From: DYRB01 sp963845265
GTDB lineage: Bacteria > Pseudomonadota > Gammaproteobacteria > Chromatiales > Chromatiaceae
Length of the DNA: 64,000 bases
Reading direction: 5' to 3'
NCBI GenBank assembly: GCA_963845265.1
Contig: CAWJRN010000014.1
Span: forward strand, 186,001 to 250,000
Part shown: one piece after another, positions 40,417 to 49,056 of the stretch
How the letters are laid out: each line of letters opens with the position of its first letter
Position numbering within the stretch: the stretch's first letter is position 1
The notes under the pieces: generated by a model
Seen by the model: only the letters and a program-made list of their open reading frames with translations
Databases searched by the model: none
What the model was told of the DNA's origin: nothing
Translations under genes and position numbers: made by a program

Positions 40417-41559
40417 TCAGGCCCCCTGGCGCGCGATCTCGGCGACCAGGTCCATGGCGCGGTCCAGATCGGCCATGGGGGTGTAGAAGTGGGGCGAGAA
40501 GCGCACCCCGCCACCGCGTTGGGCGCACAGGACCTGGCGGGCCATGAGGCCGGCGTAGAGACGCCCCGGGTCGGCCCCGGGAACGGTGAAGGTGACGATG
40601 CCCGCGCGCCTTTCGGATTGGCGCGGGCTCAGCAGGGTGTAGCCGGCGCTGTCGATGCGCCCGACTAGGTGAGTGACGCGGTCCTCGATGGCGGCCTGCA
40701 CGGCCTCCAGACCAACCTCCTGGAGGACGGCCAGGCTTGCCTCCAGGCCGTGGGCGCCGAGCAGGTTGGGGCTGCCGCACTCGAAGCGCTGGGCATCCGT
40801 CGCCGGGGTCCAGTCGCGGCGCTCGAAGTCGCCCCGGTGTTCTAGCATGTGCCAGCCGTATTGGTGTAGGCGCAGGCCCTCGCGCAGGCCGGGCCTCACA
40901 TAAAGCAGGGCAAGGCCCTCAGGGCCGAGCAGCCACTTGTGGCCGTCCGCCGCCAGAAAGTCCACCGGGGTCTGGGCCAGGTCGAAGGGCAGGGCGCCCA
41001 GGCCCTGAATGGCATCGAGGCCGAGCAGGATGCCGCGGGTCCGGCAGCCGGCGGAGAGCCGCTCCAGATCCAGGCGCAGGCCACGTGCGTACTGGACCCA
41101 GCTGATTGCGATGAGACGGGTGCGTTGGTCGCACAGGGCGAGCAGGTCCGCCTCTGGGGCGGTGCCGCGAGCGCTGCAGGCGTAGAGGTCCAGTTGGCGA
41201 TACTCGACCCCCAGTGGTGCCAAGGACTCCCACAGGACTCGGTTGGAGGGAAACTCCTGGGCGATCCCCACCAGGTTGTCTCCTGGGCGCCAGTCCAGGC
41301 CATAGGCTACCACTGAGAGCCCCTCGGAGGTGCTCTTGGCCAAGGCGATATCCGCCGGGGTGGGGGCGCCGATGAGGTCGGCCAGGCGCCGGCGCAGGGA
41401 CTGCTCGGTGCTGATCCAGGCCGGGTAGCCCAGGGATCCGCGGGCGGCGTTTTCGGCGACGAAGGCCGCTACGGCGGCGGCGGCGCGCCTGGGCCAAGGG
41501 CCGACCCCGGCGTGGTTGAGGTGGACCAGGTCGGGCGAGAGATCGAATTCCGGGTGCAT
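40417..41559 (-). CDS. Class V aminotransferase (cysteine-desulfurase-like)
   Basis: A 380-residue PLP enzyme. The PLP lysine sits in AADGHKWLLGPEGLA. The N-terminal segment VHLNHAGVGPWPRRAAAAV and the DLIGAPTPADIALAKSTSEGLSV region match isopenicillin-N-epimerase-like and cysteine-desulfurase-like members. An active-site cysteine as in SufS/NifS is not evident, so sulfur mobilisation is not assured. It is a single gene on the minus strand; the start at 41559 gives a family-like MHPEFDLSPDLVHLNHAG. The gap 40257-40416 before its stop holds no clear gene. Confidence 0.85.
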   Translation of the reverse strand: MHPEFDLSPDLVHLNHAGVGPWPRRAAAAVAAFVAENAARGSLGYPAWISTEQSLRRRLADLIGAPTPADIALAKSTSEGLSVVAYGLDWRPGDNLVGIAQEFPSNRVLWESLAPLGVEYRQLDLYACSARGTAPEADLLALCDQRTRLIAISWVQYARGLRLDLERLSAGCRTRGILLGLDAIQGLGALPFDLAQTPVDFLAADGHKWLLGPEGLALLYVRPGLREGLRLHQYGWHMLEHRGDFERRDWTPATDAQRFECGSPNLLGAHGLEASLAVLQEVGLEAVQAAIEDRVTHLVGRIDSAGYTLLSPRQSERRAGIVTFTVPGADPGRLYAGLMARQVLCAQRGGGVRFSPHFYTPMADLDRAMDLVAEIARQGA

Positions 41560-41626
41560 AGGGCAGCCTGTGTGCGTGAATGTCGACCTTAAATCACCGC
41601 GGTTACATAGGGTTATAAAATGTTTA

Positions 41627-42487
41627 TCAACGTTCTCTGTAGAAGCGATTGTGCTCAAAATCCAGCACGACCCCATTCTGCAGAATCGTATCGACCTTCA
41701 GCCCCTCGCGGGTCGTGTCACCCTCGCGGTACTTGAGGCTGTTGATGACGATGAAGCGCTTGTCGGCCACCGCATCATAAATGTGGGCAGTCATGATAAA
41801 GGCGGGCAAGCGCGCCTGGACGTCCAGTGGGAGCTTTAGTTTGGTGGGGTCCAAGGGGGTGTCCTTCGCGGCCTTGCTGCGTGGTGCACCCCCGCGCTCG
41901 CGCTCCAGTTGCTCGCGGAAGGCAGCCACATCACGACGCAGGTCGGGGGGAATAGGCGCCACCTCGGGTTCGGGCAGGGTGGTGCGGGCCGGTTTGGAGC
42001 GGCGCGGGCGCGGCTCCGGCACCAGCACCGGCTCTACCTCGGCGTCCGACGGCTGGGCCGGTCCGATCTCCTGGTCCATCTCCATCCAGTCGTCCGAGGC
42101 CGGTATATCCATGACATCGGGCTCGGTGTCGCTGGGCGCTAGGGTTGGTGCCGGAACCCGGGGTTGGGCGGCCGCCAGGCTGGGCACCGGATTGGGGACG
42201 CTCGGGAGTGGTAGGGCAGTGGACTGTGCGTCGGGAATGGGGGGCATGGTGGGAGCCCTTGCCAGGGTGTCCGCCGCCAGGTCGGCGCGTTCGGGCTCGC
42301 CCCTAAAGAGGGCGGCATAGAGGGCTAGAGCCAGGGCCAGGCCGGCCATGATGAGGGTTGCCAAGCCCCAGGGGCTGGCATGGGGCGGGCGGCGTTGAGG
42401 TGCGGGCGCCAGGGCGTCGAGTGTCGGTACTTGGCCGAGCTCGCGCTCCTGTTGGGATTTCTTTAGGGCCTCCAGGATGTAGGACAT
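41627..42487 (-). CDS. gspB: GspB-like accessory protein of type II secretion
   Basis: A 286-residue inner-membrane protein. MSYILEALKKSQQERELG at the N-terminus is the GspB/ExeB signature, followed by one membrane helix (about 39-60). A long Pro/Glu-rich periplasmic linker (about 65-200) follows, then a C-terminal beta-rich domain with LPAFIMTAHIYDAV and RFIVINSLKYREGD, typical of the GspB superfamily. With GspA it inserts the secretin through the peptidoglycan. The start gives the family N-terminus and has a GAGGGG site overlapping the exeA end. Confidence 0.88.
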   Translation of the reverse strand: MSYILEALKKSQQERELGQVPTLDALAPAPQRRPPHASPWGLATLIMAGLALALALYAALFRGEPERADLAADTLARAPTMPPIPDAQSTALPLPSVPNPVPSLAAAQPRVPAPTLAPSDTEPDVMDIPASDDWMEMDQEIGPAQPSDAEVEPVLVPEPRPRRSKPARTTLPEPEVAPIPPDLRRDVAAFREQLERERGGAPRSKAAKDTPLDPTKLKLPLDVQARLPAFIMTAHIYDAVADKRFIVINSLKYREGDTTREGLKVDTILQNGVVLDFEHNRFYRER

Positions 42488-42491
42488 GCCC

Positions 42492-44393
42492 TCAACTCCC
42501 CTCGGAGAGCCTGGGTATGCCCGGCATGCCCGCCGCATTGTTGAGTTGAATCAGAGTCTTCGGTCCGGCGATTCCGTCCGGGTTGAGGCCGTACTTGACC
42601 TGGAATCGGCGCACGGCGGCGCCCAACGCCGCGTCGAAGTACCCGGATTCGGTGTTCTTCATGCCCAGTTCCGGAACTTTGGACAGCAGGGTCCTTAGCC
42701 ACCGAACCGCCTCTCCGGAGTTTCCGGCACCGATGATGGCGACCCCTCCCACGGGCGGCGGCTGCCAGACCAGGATGTAGTCACCGGTGAGGAGGTTCTT
42801 CAAACTGGCCTTGGGCATGCGATAACGTATCTCGGGCCCGTTCAGGGTGACCTGATCGTCGTCCATACCGGACAGCAGCAGGTATCCCTCGCCTGCGCCC
42901 AATCCCGTGCCGGACGCGACTCGCAGCCGCAACAGGACCGGCCTGTCCAGGGCGTACAGTTGGCGCCAGGTGCCGCGGTCGCGCTCGCAACGCAATCCGT
43001 AGGCGGGTAGGCGGGTGCAGGTATCCGTGCCCAAGTCCGGCAAGGTGAGGCCCCAGCGTGCCAGGAGCAGGCCCATGGCCTCGGGCTCGGGCAGGGCCAG
43101 GGTCAGGGGGTCCACTGTAGCCTCGGAGATCGGTGTCGCGTCCGCGGCCGGCAGAATGGGTGTGGCTGGCTGAGCCTGTACCTCCGGAGCTTCTTCAGCC
43201 GGCAGTTCTGGCGGTACATCCGGCTGTATCTGCGGCTGCGGGAGCATGTTGGGCGGCCGTTCGGCAGGCCCTACCTCCTGGGCCTGGGCGAGGTTGCCCT
43301 CGGCCTCGGGCTCTGCGGGCTGATCCGCGGTCGGGACATCCTGCGTGGTCGGCTGCTCTATCGGTTGTGCTTCGGCAACCTGTGGTTCGGGTGGCGTATC
43401 GGCGGCGGCCGGCTCCAGGTCCGCGGGTCCAACGCCGGGCAGCCAGAGGGCGGCCAGCTCGGCGATCCGATGGTCGCCGCCGGTCTCCAGCCAGCCCCTT
43501 ACCCACCAGCCGACGGCAAGTGCTGCGACCAAGGCTGCGGCGAGTACCAGTGGGCCAGGGCCTCGAGTGCGTGGTACCAGGGTCGTCTCTCCCTGTACCT
43601 CCCGGGCGGCGTTTTCGACGATTCGCGGATTGACCTGGGCACTGCGGCTGACACAGGCCCCGAGCAGGGCGCGGTCACAGAGGATGTTGATCAGCCGCGG
43701 GATACCGCCTGACAAGGCGTGGATACGTCGCACCGCGGCCCCGGTGAACAGCGGGCGCTCGACGCCGCCGACTGCCAGACGGTGGCGGATGTAATCGCCG
43801 GTCTCGCGGGCGTTCAGGGGCCTGAGGTGGAAGCGGGCGGTAATGCGCTGGTCGAGCTGGCGCAGCCCCTGGGTCCCGAGGATGCGGCGCAGCTCCGGTT
43901 GGCCGACCAGAAAAATCTGCAACAGCTTGTGCTTGGGGGTCTCCAAATTGGTGAGCAGTCGAATCTGCTCCAATACCTTGGGGCGCAGGTTCTGTGCCTC
44001 ATCGATCATCAGCACCGGGCGTCGCCCGCTGGCGTGGGCCTTGAGCAGGAAGGCATTGATGCGGTCCACGAGCTGTTTGCTGGTACGTTCGTGTGCCTCC
44101 ACCCGGATGCGAAACTCGTCGCAGATCGCCCGCAGCAGCTCGATGACCGAGACCGCCGGGTTGAGGATCAGGGCGATGTCGACTTCGGCTGGGAGTTGTT
44201 CGAGGAAGGCGCGGCAGACGGTGGTCTTGCCGGTGCCCACCTCGCCGGTGAGCAGCACAAAGCCACCACCTTCGCCTGCCCCGTAGAGCAAGTGAGCGAG
44301 GGCCTCCCGGTGCTGTTCACTGAGGAACAGATACTGGGGGTCTGGGGTTATGGAGAAGCTCGCTTCCCTGAGGCCGAAATATTTTGGGTACAC
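42492..44393 (-). CDS. exeA: GspA/ExeA-like AAA ATPase with peptidoglycan-binding domain
   Basis: A 633-residue protein starting at a GTG. Residues 1-270 form an ExeA-type AAA module: MYPKYFGLREASFSITPDP, Walker A LLTGEVGTGKTT and Walker B RPVLMIDEAQNL. A membrane helix lies at about 280-300 (GPLVLAAALVAALAVGWWV), followed by a long Pro/Glu/Gln linker, a C39-like or unknown fold (about 455-560) and a C-terminal peptidoglycan-binding domain (about 570-625; LPELGMKNTESGYFDAALGAAVRRFQ). It works with GspB to assemble the type II secretin. The 216 bases upstream to the ihfB terminator should contain its promoter, which I could not place. Confidence 0.9.
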   Translation of the reverse strand: MYPKYFGLREASFSITPDPQYLFLSEQHREALAHLLYGAGEGGGFVLLTGEVGTGKTTVCRAFLEQLPAEVDIALILNPAVSVIELLRAICDEFRIRVEAHERTSKQLVDRINAFLLKAHASGRRPVLMIDEAQNLRPKVLEQIRLLTNLETPKHKLLQIFLVGQPELRRILGTQGLRQLDQRITARFHLRPLNARETGDYIRHRLAVGGVERPLFTGAAVRRIHALSGGIPRLINILCDRALLGACVSRSAQVNPRIVENAAREVQGETTLVPRTRGPGPLVLAAALVAALAVGWWVRGWLETGGDHRIAELAALWLPGVGPADLEPAAADTPPEPQVAEAQPIEQPTTQDVPTADQPAEPEAEGNLAQAQEVGPAERPPNMLPQPQIQPDVPPELPAEEAPEVQAQPATPILPAADATPISEATVDPLTLALPEPEAMGLLLARWGLTLPDLGTDTCTRLPAYGLRCERDRGTWRQLYALDRPVLLRLRVASGTGLGAGEGYLLLSGMDDDQVTLNGPEIRYRMPKASLKNLLTGDYILVWQPPPVGGVAIIGAGNSGEAVRWLRTLLSKVPELGMKNTESGYFDAALGAAVRRFQVKYGLNPDGIAGPKTLIQLNNAAGMPGIPRLSEGS

Positions 44394-44609
44394 AGTGTGG
44401 ATCTGCGCCTGATGGCGCGAAGCGTAAACCTTTGGACGGGGGATGGGCCGCCTGAGTGGGCAACCAGGAGCTCGGCGCTAGGATGGGCATCGTCAGCGTT
44501 CGCAGGCTAAACAGGTCTAGGGAGTCCGTCAACCAGCAGCCCAAACCCTGATGGGTGCGGTAGGCCCGGAGTGGAGTCTCAATGCCAAGCGTACATCCAA
44601 ACACCACCG

Positions 44610-44638
44610 AAAAAGGCCCTGGGGTCTCCCCTGGGCCT
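44610..44638 (-). terminator. Rho-independent terminator after ihfB
   Basis: On the minus strand the sequence forms a stem of AGGCCCAGGGG with CCCCAGGGCCT (one mismatch) closed by a loop of three bases (AGA), followed by TTTTT. It lies 32 bases past the ihfB stop. Confidence 0.85.
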
Positions 44639-44670
44639 ACGACTAGCTCGCAAAAACTTAGCCTGGCGTC

Positions 44671-44979
44671 CTAGCCCTCGGCGGCAAGCTGCGCCTGATA
44701 GGCGCCATCCACACGGTCGCGCAGTTCCTTGCCAGGCTTGAAGTGGGGGACATGTTTCCCAGCCAGCGCCACCGCCTCGCCGGTTTTGGGGTTGCGTCCC
44801 ACCCGTGGCGGGCGGTAGTGCAAGGAGAAACTTCCAAAACCGCGGATCTCGATGCGTTCACCGCTGGACAGGGCGTTACCCATGTTCTCCAGGATATAGC
44901 GCACGGCAAGTTCTACGTCCTTGTAGGCAAGATGGCTCTGCTCCGAAGCGAGGCTGTCGATCAGCTCGGACTTGGTCAT
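44671..44979 (-). CDS. ihfB: Integration host factor subunit beta
   Basis: A 102-residue DNA-bending protein of the HU/IHF family. It starts MTKSELIDSLASEQSHLAYK. The signature GFGSFSLHYRPPRVGRNPKTGEAV (residues around 46-69) holds the DNA-intercalating Pro and contains the beta-arm. Position downstream of rpsA is conserved in Gammaproteobacteria. It acts with IhfA, not in this window, in nucleoid structure and gene regulation. The start at 44979 gives the family N-terminus; an upstream extension to 45030 is rejected. Confidence 0.96.
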   Translation of the reverse strand: MTKSELIDSLASEQSHLAYKDVELAVRYILENMGNALSSGERIEIRGFGSFSLHYRPPRVGRNPKTGEAVALAGKHVPHFKPGKELRDRVDGAYQAQLAAEG

Positions 44980-45041
44980 GGGTCGGCCTCCCTTGGTATG
45001 GGGGTTGGCGTGGCCCAAGATCTGGGCCACGTACTCCTAAG

Positions 45042-46718
45042 CTAGTCCTTCTGGTCTTCCATTTGCCCCTTGAGGATGTCACCAAGGGTCGCGGTGCCGG
45101 CGTGGCCACCGCTGGTGTACCCCTTGAGGGTGGCTTGCTCCTCTTCCATATCCTTGGCCTTTATGGACAGGGAGATGCTGCGGTTTTTGCGGTCTACGCC
45201 AAGGAACTTGGCGGTGACCTCTTCGCCCAGTTTCAGTACGCTGCGGGCATCCTCAACCCGGTCGCGGGAGATCTCGGAGGCGCGCAGGTAGCCCTCGACC
45301 CCCTCCCCAAGGGCGATGGTGGCACCCTTGGCATCGAGCTCGACCACATTGCCGACCACCACGCTGCCCTTCTCGTGCAGAGCGACGAAGGAGGAGAATG
45401 GGTCGCGGTCGAGTTGCTTGACGCCCAGAGAGATACGCTCGCGCTCCGGGTCCACGGACAGGACGACGGTCTCCAACTCGTCGCCCTTCTTGAAGCGGCG
45501 CAGGGCCTGCTCGCCCGCCTCGTCCCAGGAGATGTCCGAGAGGTGCACCAGGCCGTCGATACCGCCGTCCAGGCCGATGAAGATGCCGAAGTCGGTGATG
45601 GACTTGATCTTGCCGGTGACCAGGTCGCCCTTCTTGTGGGTGACGCCGAACTCGTCCCAGGGGTTCATCTGGCACTGCTTCATGCCCAGGGAGATGCGGC
45701 GGCGTTCCTCGTCGATGTCGAGGACCATGACCTCCACGTCGTCGGACAGGTTGACCAGCTTGCTGGGGTGGATATTCTTGTTGGTCCAGTCCATCTCGGA
45801 GACGTGGACCAAGCCCTCGACGCCCTCCTCGATCTCCACAAAGCAGCCGTAGTCGGCGATATTGGTGACCTTACCGAAGACCCGGGCGTTCTCCGGGTAG
45901 CGGCGGGAGATGTTGACCCAGGGGTCCTCGCCCATCTGCTTCAGGCCAAGGGAGACCCGCTGGCGCTCGCGGTCGAACTTGAGGACCTTGACCTGAACCT
46001 CTTGGCCGATCTCGACCACCTCGGAGGGGTGCTTGACGCGCCGCCAGGCCATGTCGGTGATGTGCAGTAGGCCGTCGATGCCGCCCAGGTCCAGGAAGGC
46101 GCCGTAGTCGGTGAGGTTCTTGACCACACCCATGACCTCCATGCCCTCTTCCAGGTTCTTGAGGAGCTGCTCGCGCTCGGCGCTGTACTCTTCCTCGACC
46201 ACCGCGCGGCGGGAGACGACGACGTTGTTACGCTTGCGGTCGAGCTTGATGACCTTGAACTCTTGCTCCTTGCCTTCGAGGTGGGTGGTGTCGCGCACCG
46301 GGCGCACATCCACCAGGGAGCCGGGGAGGAAGGCACGGATGGAGTCGAGCTCCACGGTGAAACCGCCCTTGACCTTGCCGTTGATCAAGCCCTTGACGGT
46401 ATCGCCTGCCTCGAAGGCCTTCTCCAGGTAGTCCCAAGCAGCAAAGCGCTTGGCCTTCTCGCGCGACAGCCGGGTGACGCCGAAGCCATCTTCCACGGCG
46501 TCCAGGGCCACTTGGACGGTGTCGCCCACCGCCACTTCGATCTTGCCATCGACGCCGATGAACTGGCTCTTGGGGATGACGCCCTCGGACTTGAGGCCTG
46601 CGTCGACGATCACGGATTCCGAGGTGATGCCCACCACGGTCCCGTTGACGATGGTACCCGGCTGCAGCTGGGTGTTGGTCAGACTCTGCTCAAAGAGATC
46701 GGCAAAACTTTCGGTCAT
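45042..46718 (-). CDS. rpsA: 30S ribosomal protein S1
   Basis: A 558-residue translation protein with six S1 RNA-binding repeats. The first two (about 20-175) are the more divergent ribosome-binding ones (FADLFEQSLTNTQLQPGTIVNG). The later repeats are marked by GIDGLLHITDMAW, GVEGLVHVSEMDW and GIDGLVHLSDISW patterns. The start at 46718 is the canonical MTESFADLFEQSL; the frame upstream is not coding. It sits between cmk and ihfB as in E. coli. The leader after the cmk stop contains a strong hairpin that could mediate autoregulation. Confidence 0.97.
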   Translation of the reverse strand: MTESFADLFEQSLTNTQLQPGTIVNGTVVGITSESVIVDAGLKSEGVIPKSQFIGVDGKIEVAVGDTVQVALDAVEDGFGVTRLSREKAKRFAAWDYLEKAFEAGDTVKGLINGKVKGGFTVELDSIRAFLPGSLVDVRPVRDTTHLEGKEQEFKVIKLDRKRNNVVVSRRAVVEEEYSAEREQLLKNLEEGMEVMGVVKNLTDYGAFLDLGGIDGLLHITDMAWRRVKHPSEVVEIGQEVQVKVLKFDRERQRVSLGLKQMGEDPWVNISRRYPENARVFGKVTNIADYGCFVEIEEGVEGLVHVSEMDWTNKNIHPSKLVNLSDDVEVMVLDIDEERRRISLGMKQCQMNPWDEFGVTHKKGDLVTGKIKSITDFGIFIGLDGGIDGLVHLSDISWDEAGEQALRRFKKGDELETVVLSVDPERERISLGVKQLDRDPFSSFVALHEKGSVVVGNVVELDAKGATIALGEGVEGYLRASEISRDRVEDARSVLKLGEEVTAKFLGVDRKNRSISLSIKAKDMEEEQATLKGYTSGGHAGTATLGDILKGQMEDQKD

Positions 46719-46816
46719 GGGGTTATAGGTTTCCTGACGCGGTGACAACCTTGGCCCTGACGGGACAAGGGGTTGATGGATGGATCGATCCGCGGACCAC
46801 CCGCGGACCCCGGTGC

Positions 46817-46859
46817 GGTCCGACCGACCCCTCGGCAGAGTGGGGTAAGGGGTCGGACC
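46817..46859 (-). promoter_or_regulatory. Hairpin in the rpsA leader
   Basis: GGTCCGACC-GACC-CCT (46817-46832) pairs with AGGGGTCGGACC (46848-46859), leaving a four-base bulge and a 15-base loop. It begins six bases after the cmk stop and lacks a T-run, so it is not an intrinsic terminator. It lies about 100 bases before the rpsA start, where S1 could act on its own messenger. Confidence 0.45.
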
Positions 46860-46864
46860 AGAGG

Positions 46865-47539
46865 TCAGTCGCGCTGTCCTGGGGCGCCGCGTCTTACCGC
46901 CGTCAGGACCAGATCGCAAACCTCTTGAATGCCAAGTGCCGTGGTATCCAGCTCGAACGACCCAGGGGCCGCCCGCAACGGGGCCACGGCACGTTGACTG
47001 TCGCGTTCGTCACGCGACCGTATCTCGTTACGCAAGTCGGCAAGGCTAGCATCCATGCCCTTGTCTTTCAACTGTTTATAGCGCCTCATGGCGCGCTCAT
47101 CCGCGCTTGCGGTGAGGAAGACCTTGGTGACTGCATCGGGGAAGACCACGGTCCCCATGTCCCGGCCGTCGGCCACCAAGCCAGGCGCGCGGGCGGCGGC
47201 GCGCTGCCAGTCGAGCAGGGCGGCACGCACCGGCGCGTGTACTGCAACCCGGGAGGCAGCCATCCCGGCGGTTTCGCTACGGATGGCGTCAGAGACGTCC
47301 TCGCCGGCCAACAGGACCCGGCCGCCGTCGAAGGCCAGCGACAGGTTCGCGGCCAGTCCTGCCAGCGACTCGGCATCGTCCAAGGCCACCCCGGCGCGGG
47401 TAGCGGCGAGCCCGAGCACCCGATACAGGGCGCCGCTGTCCAGGGTGTGCCAGCCGAGTGCCTCGGCCACCCGGGCGGCGATGGTCCCCTTGCCGGTTCC
47501 TGATGGGCCGTCGATGGTGATAACCGGGACGGCGCTCAT
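46865..47539 (-). CDS. cmk: Cytidylate kinase
   Basis: A 224-residue enzyme that phosphorylates CMP and dCMP using ATP. Walker A is GPSGTGKGT (11-19) and the CMP-binding motif LDSGALYRVLGLAA follows. Further family landmarks are GRDMGTVVFPDA and FLTASADERAMRRYKQL. Length is standard. The ATG overlaps the aroA stop by four bases (ATGA), so aroA and cmk are translationally coupled. It lies upstream of rpsA, the conserved order. Confidence 0.96.
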   Translation of the reverse strand: MSAVPVITIDGPSGTGKGTIAARVAEALGWHTLDSGALYRVLGLAATRAGVALDDAESLAGLAANLSLAFDGGRVLLAGEDVSDAIRSETAGMAASRVAVHAPVRAALLDWQRAAARAPGLVADGRDMGTVVFPDAVTKVFLTASADERAMRRYKQLKDKGMDASLADLRNEIRSRDERDSQRAVAPLRAAPGSFELDTTALGIQEVCDLVLTAVRRGAPGQRD

Positions 47540-48858
47540 GGGCCTTGCTCCTCGATGGACAGTCCTGCCCCGCGAGCAGCTGCGGCGAAGCCAGGGAAGG
47601 AGGTGTCGACGTTGGCGCAGTCGCGTACCGCGATGGGCCCCTGGGCGCGCAGGGCGGCGACGGCGAAGGACATGGCGATGCGGTGGTCGCCATGGCTAGT
47701 TACCGCCCCACCCTGGAGGGGCCCGCCCCGGATGCGGATGCCGTCCGCCCTGGGCTCGACCTCAACGCCGAGGGCGGCCAGTCCGTCGGCCATGACCTGG
47801 ATGCGATCACTCTCCTTGACCCGCAACTCTTCGGCCCCGGTGAGCACGGTCTCGCCCTCGGCGCAGGCGGCGGCCACGAACAGGGCAGGGAACTCGTCGA
47901 TGGCCAGGGGCACCTGGTCCTCTGGGATGCGGATACCCCTTAGAAGGGCGGAACGGACCCTCAGGTCCGCTACCGGCTCACCGCCTGCCTGGCGTGGGTT
48001 CTGGACCTCGATGTCGGCACCCATGGCGCGCAGGATGTTGATCACCCCGATGCGGGTCGGGTTCATGCCGATATTGGTCAGGGTCAGGTCCGACCCAGGG
48101 GCGATGCTTGCACCGACCAGGAAGAAGGCCGCCGAGGAGATGTCCCCGGGGATGTCCAGGGTGCCGCCACCGAGGCTCCCGCCGCCGTCCAGGCAGGCTC
48201 GTCCGGGGGCCGTGCGGACCTGGTAGCCCAGGCCCTGCAACATGCGCTCGGTGTGATCCCGGGTGGGGGCCGGCTCGCTGACGCAGGTCGTACCGGTCGC
48301 ATAGAGCCCGGCGAGCAACAGGCTCGACTTGACCTGGGCGCTGGCCACCGGCATCGCGTAGTCGATGCCCCGTAGCCTGGGGCTGGGGAGGATGCGCAGG
48401 GGGGCCGTGCCGGCGGGGCTGGACTCGATACGCGCCCCCATCAGGGCCAGGGGCTCGGTCACGCGCCGCATGGGTCGACGGGTGAGGGAGGCGTCTCCGG
48501 TGAGGGTGACCGCGAAGCCTTGCCCGGCCAGCAGACCACAGAGCAGGCGCATGGAGGTCCCGGAGTTGCCCATGTCCAGAGGTCCGTCCGGTGCCTTCAG
48601 GCCGTGCAGCCCCACCCCCTGAATCCGCACCCGGCCCTGGTCCGGGCCCTCAATGGTGACGCCCATGCGCCGGAAGGCGGCCAAGGTAGCCAGGGCGTCT
48701 TCACCCTCCAGGAAGCCGCTAATCTGGGTCTCGCCCTCGGCGAGGGCGCCGAGCATGATGGATCGGTGGGAGATGGATTTGTCGCCGGGGACCTGAAGGG
48801 ACCCGCGCAGGCAGCCGCCGGGCTGGATGGAGAAACTTCGCTCAGGTGCGCCGGCCAA
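47536..48858 (-). CDS. aroA: 3-phosphoshikimate 1-carboxyvinyltransferase (EPSP synthase)
   Basis: A 440-residue enzyme of aromatic amino acid synthesis that joins shikimate-3-phosphate and phosphoenolpyruvate. The N-terminal PGDKSISHRSIMLGALAEG and the LDMGNSGTSMRLLCGLLAG regions hold the substrate-binding Lys and Ser/Thr residues; the late RVKESDRI segment is also clear. The LxMGNSGTSMR form is typical of class II enzymes. The TTG start has GGAGG (48864-48868) five bases upstream and gives the normal length; no ATG is available nearby. It is the first gene of the aroA-cmk-rpsA-ihfB run. Confidence 0.95.
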   Translation of the reverse strand: MAGAPERSFSIQPGGCLRGSLQVPGDKSISHRSIMLGALAEGETQISGFLEGEDALATLAAFRRMGVTIEGPDQGRVRIQGVGLHGLKAPDGPLDMGNSGTSMRLLCGLLAGQGFAVTLTGDASLTRRPMRRVTEPLALMGARIESSPAGTAPLRILPSPRLRGIDYAMPVASAQVKSSLLLAGLYATGTTCVSEPAPTRDHTERMLQGLGYQVRTAPGRACLDGGGSLGGGTLDIPGDISSAAFFLVGASIAPGSDLTLTNIGMNPTRIGVINILRAMGADIEVQNPRQAGGEPVADLRVRSALLRGIRIPEDQVPLAIDEFPALFVAAACAEGETVLTGAEELRVKESDRIQVMADGLAALGVEVEPRADGIRIRGGPLQGGAVTSHGDHRIAMSFAVAALRAQGPIAVRDCANVDTSFPGFAAAARGAGLSIEEQGP

Positions 48859-48930
48859 GGGGGCCTCCGGTGGGTGTGGGTCGGGCTGAATTAACCGCGC
48901 AGTGTAGCCGGGAGGTGCGGCAGCGTAAAC

Positions 48931-48959
48931 CGTACATGTGCGCCCCGTACATGCGCGCC
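48931..48959. repeat. 15-bp tandem direct repeat between aroA and dapB
   Basis: CGTACATGTGCGCCC is followed immediately by CGTACATGCGCGCC, a near-perfect tandem repeat with period 15. It lies in the 198-base divergent gap, 70-100 bases from each gene, where an operator might be expected. The gap also ends with GC-rich sequence before dapB but no clear -10/-35 set. Confidence 0.4.
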
Positions 48960-49056
48960 GCGCCCGGATCCATCCTGACCTTTGCACCTCCAGCGCCTTT
49001 GGGTTTCAATCCCCCCCTTTTCGGTCGTCCCGGCGACCTCAAGACGGAGTTGCACC

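Noticed and set aside
44805..46070. A 421-codon plus-strand frame across ihfB and rpsA
   Set aside because: Antisense shadow of conserved S1 repeats; periodic repeats in rpsA make the product look repetitive.
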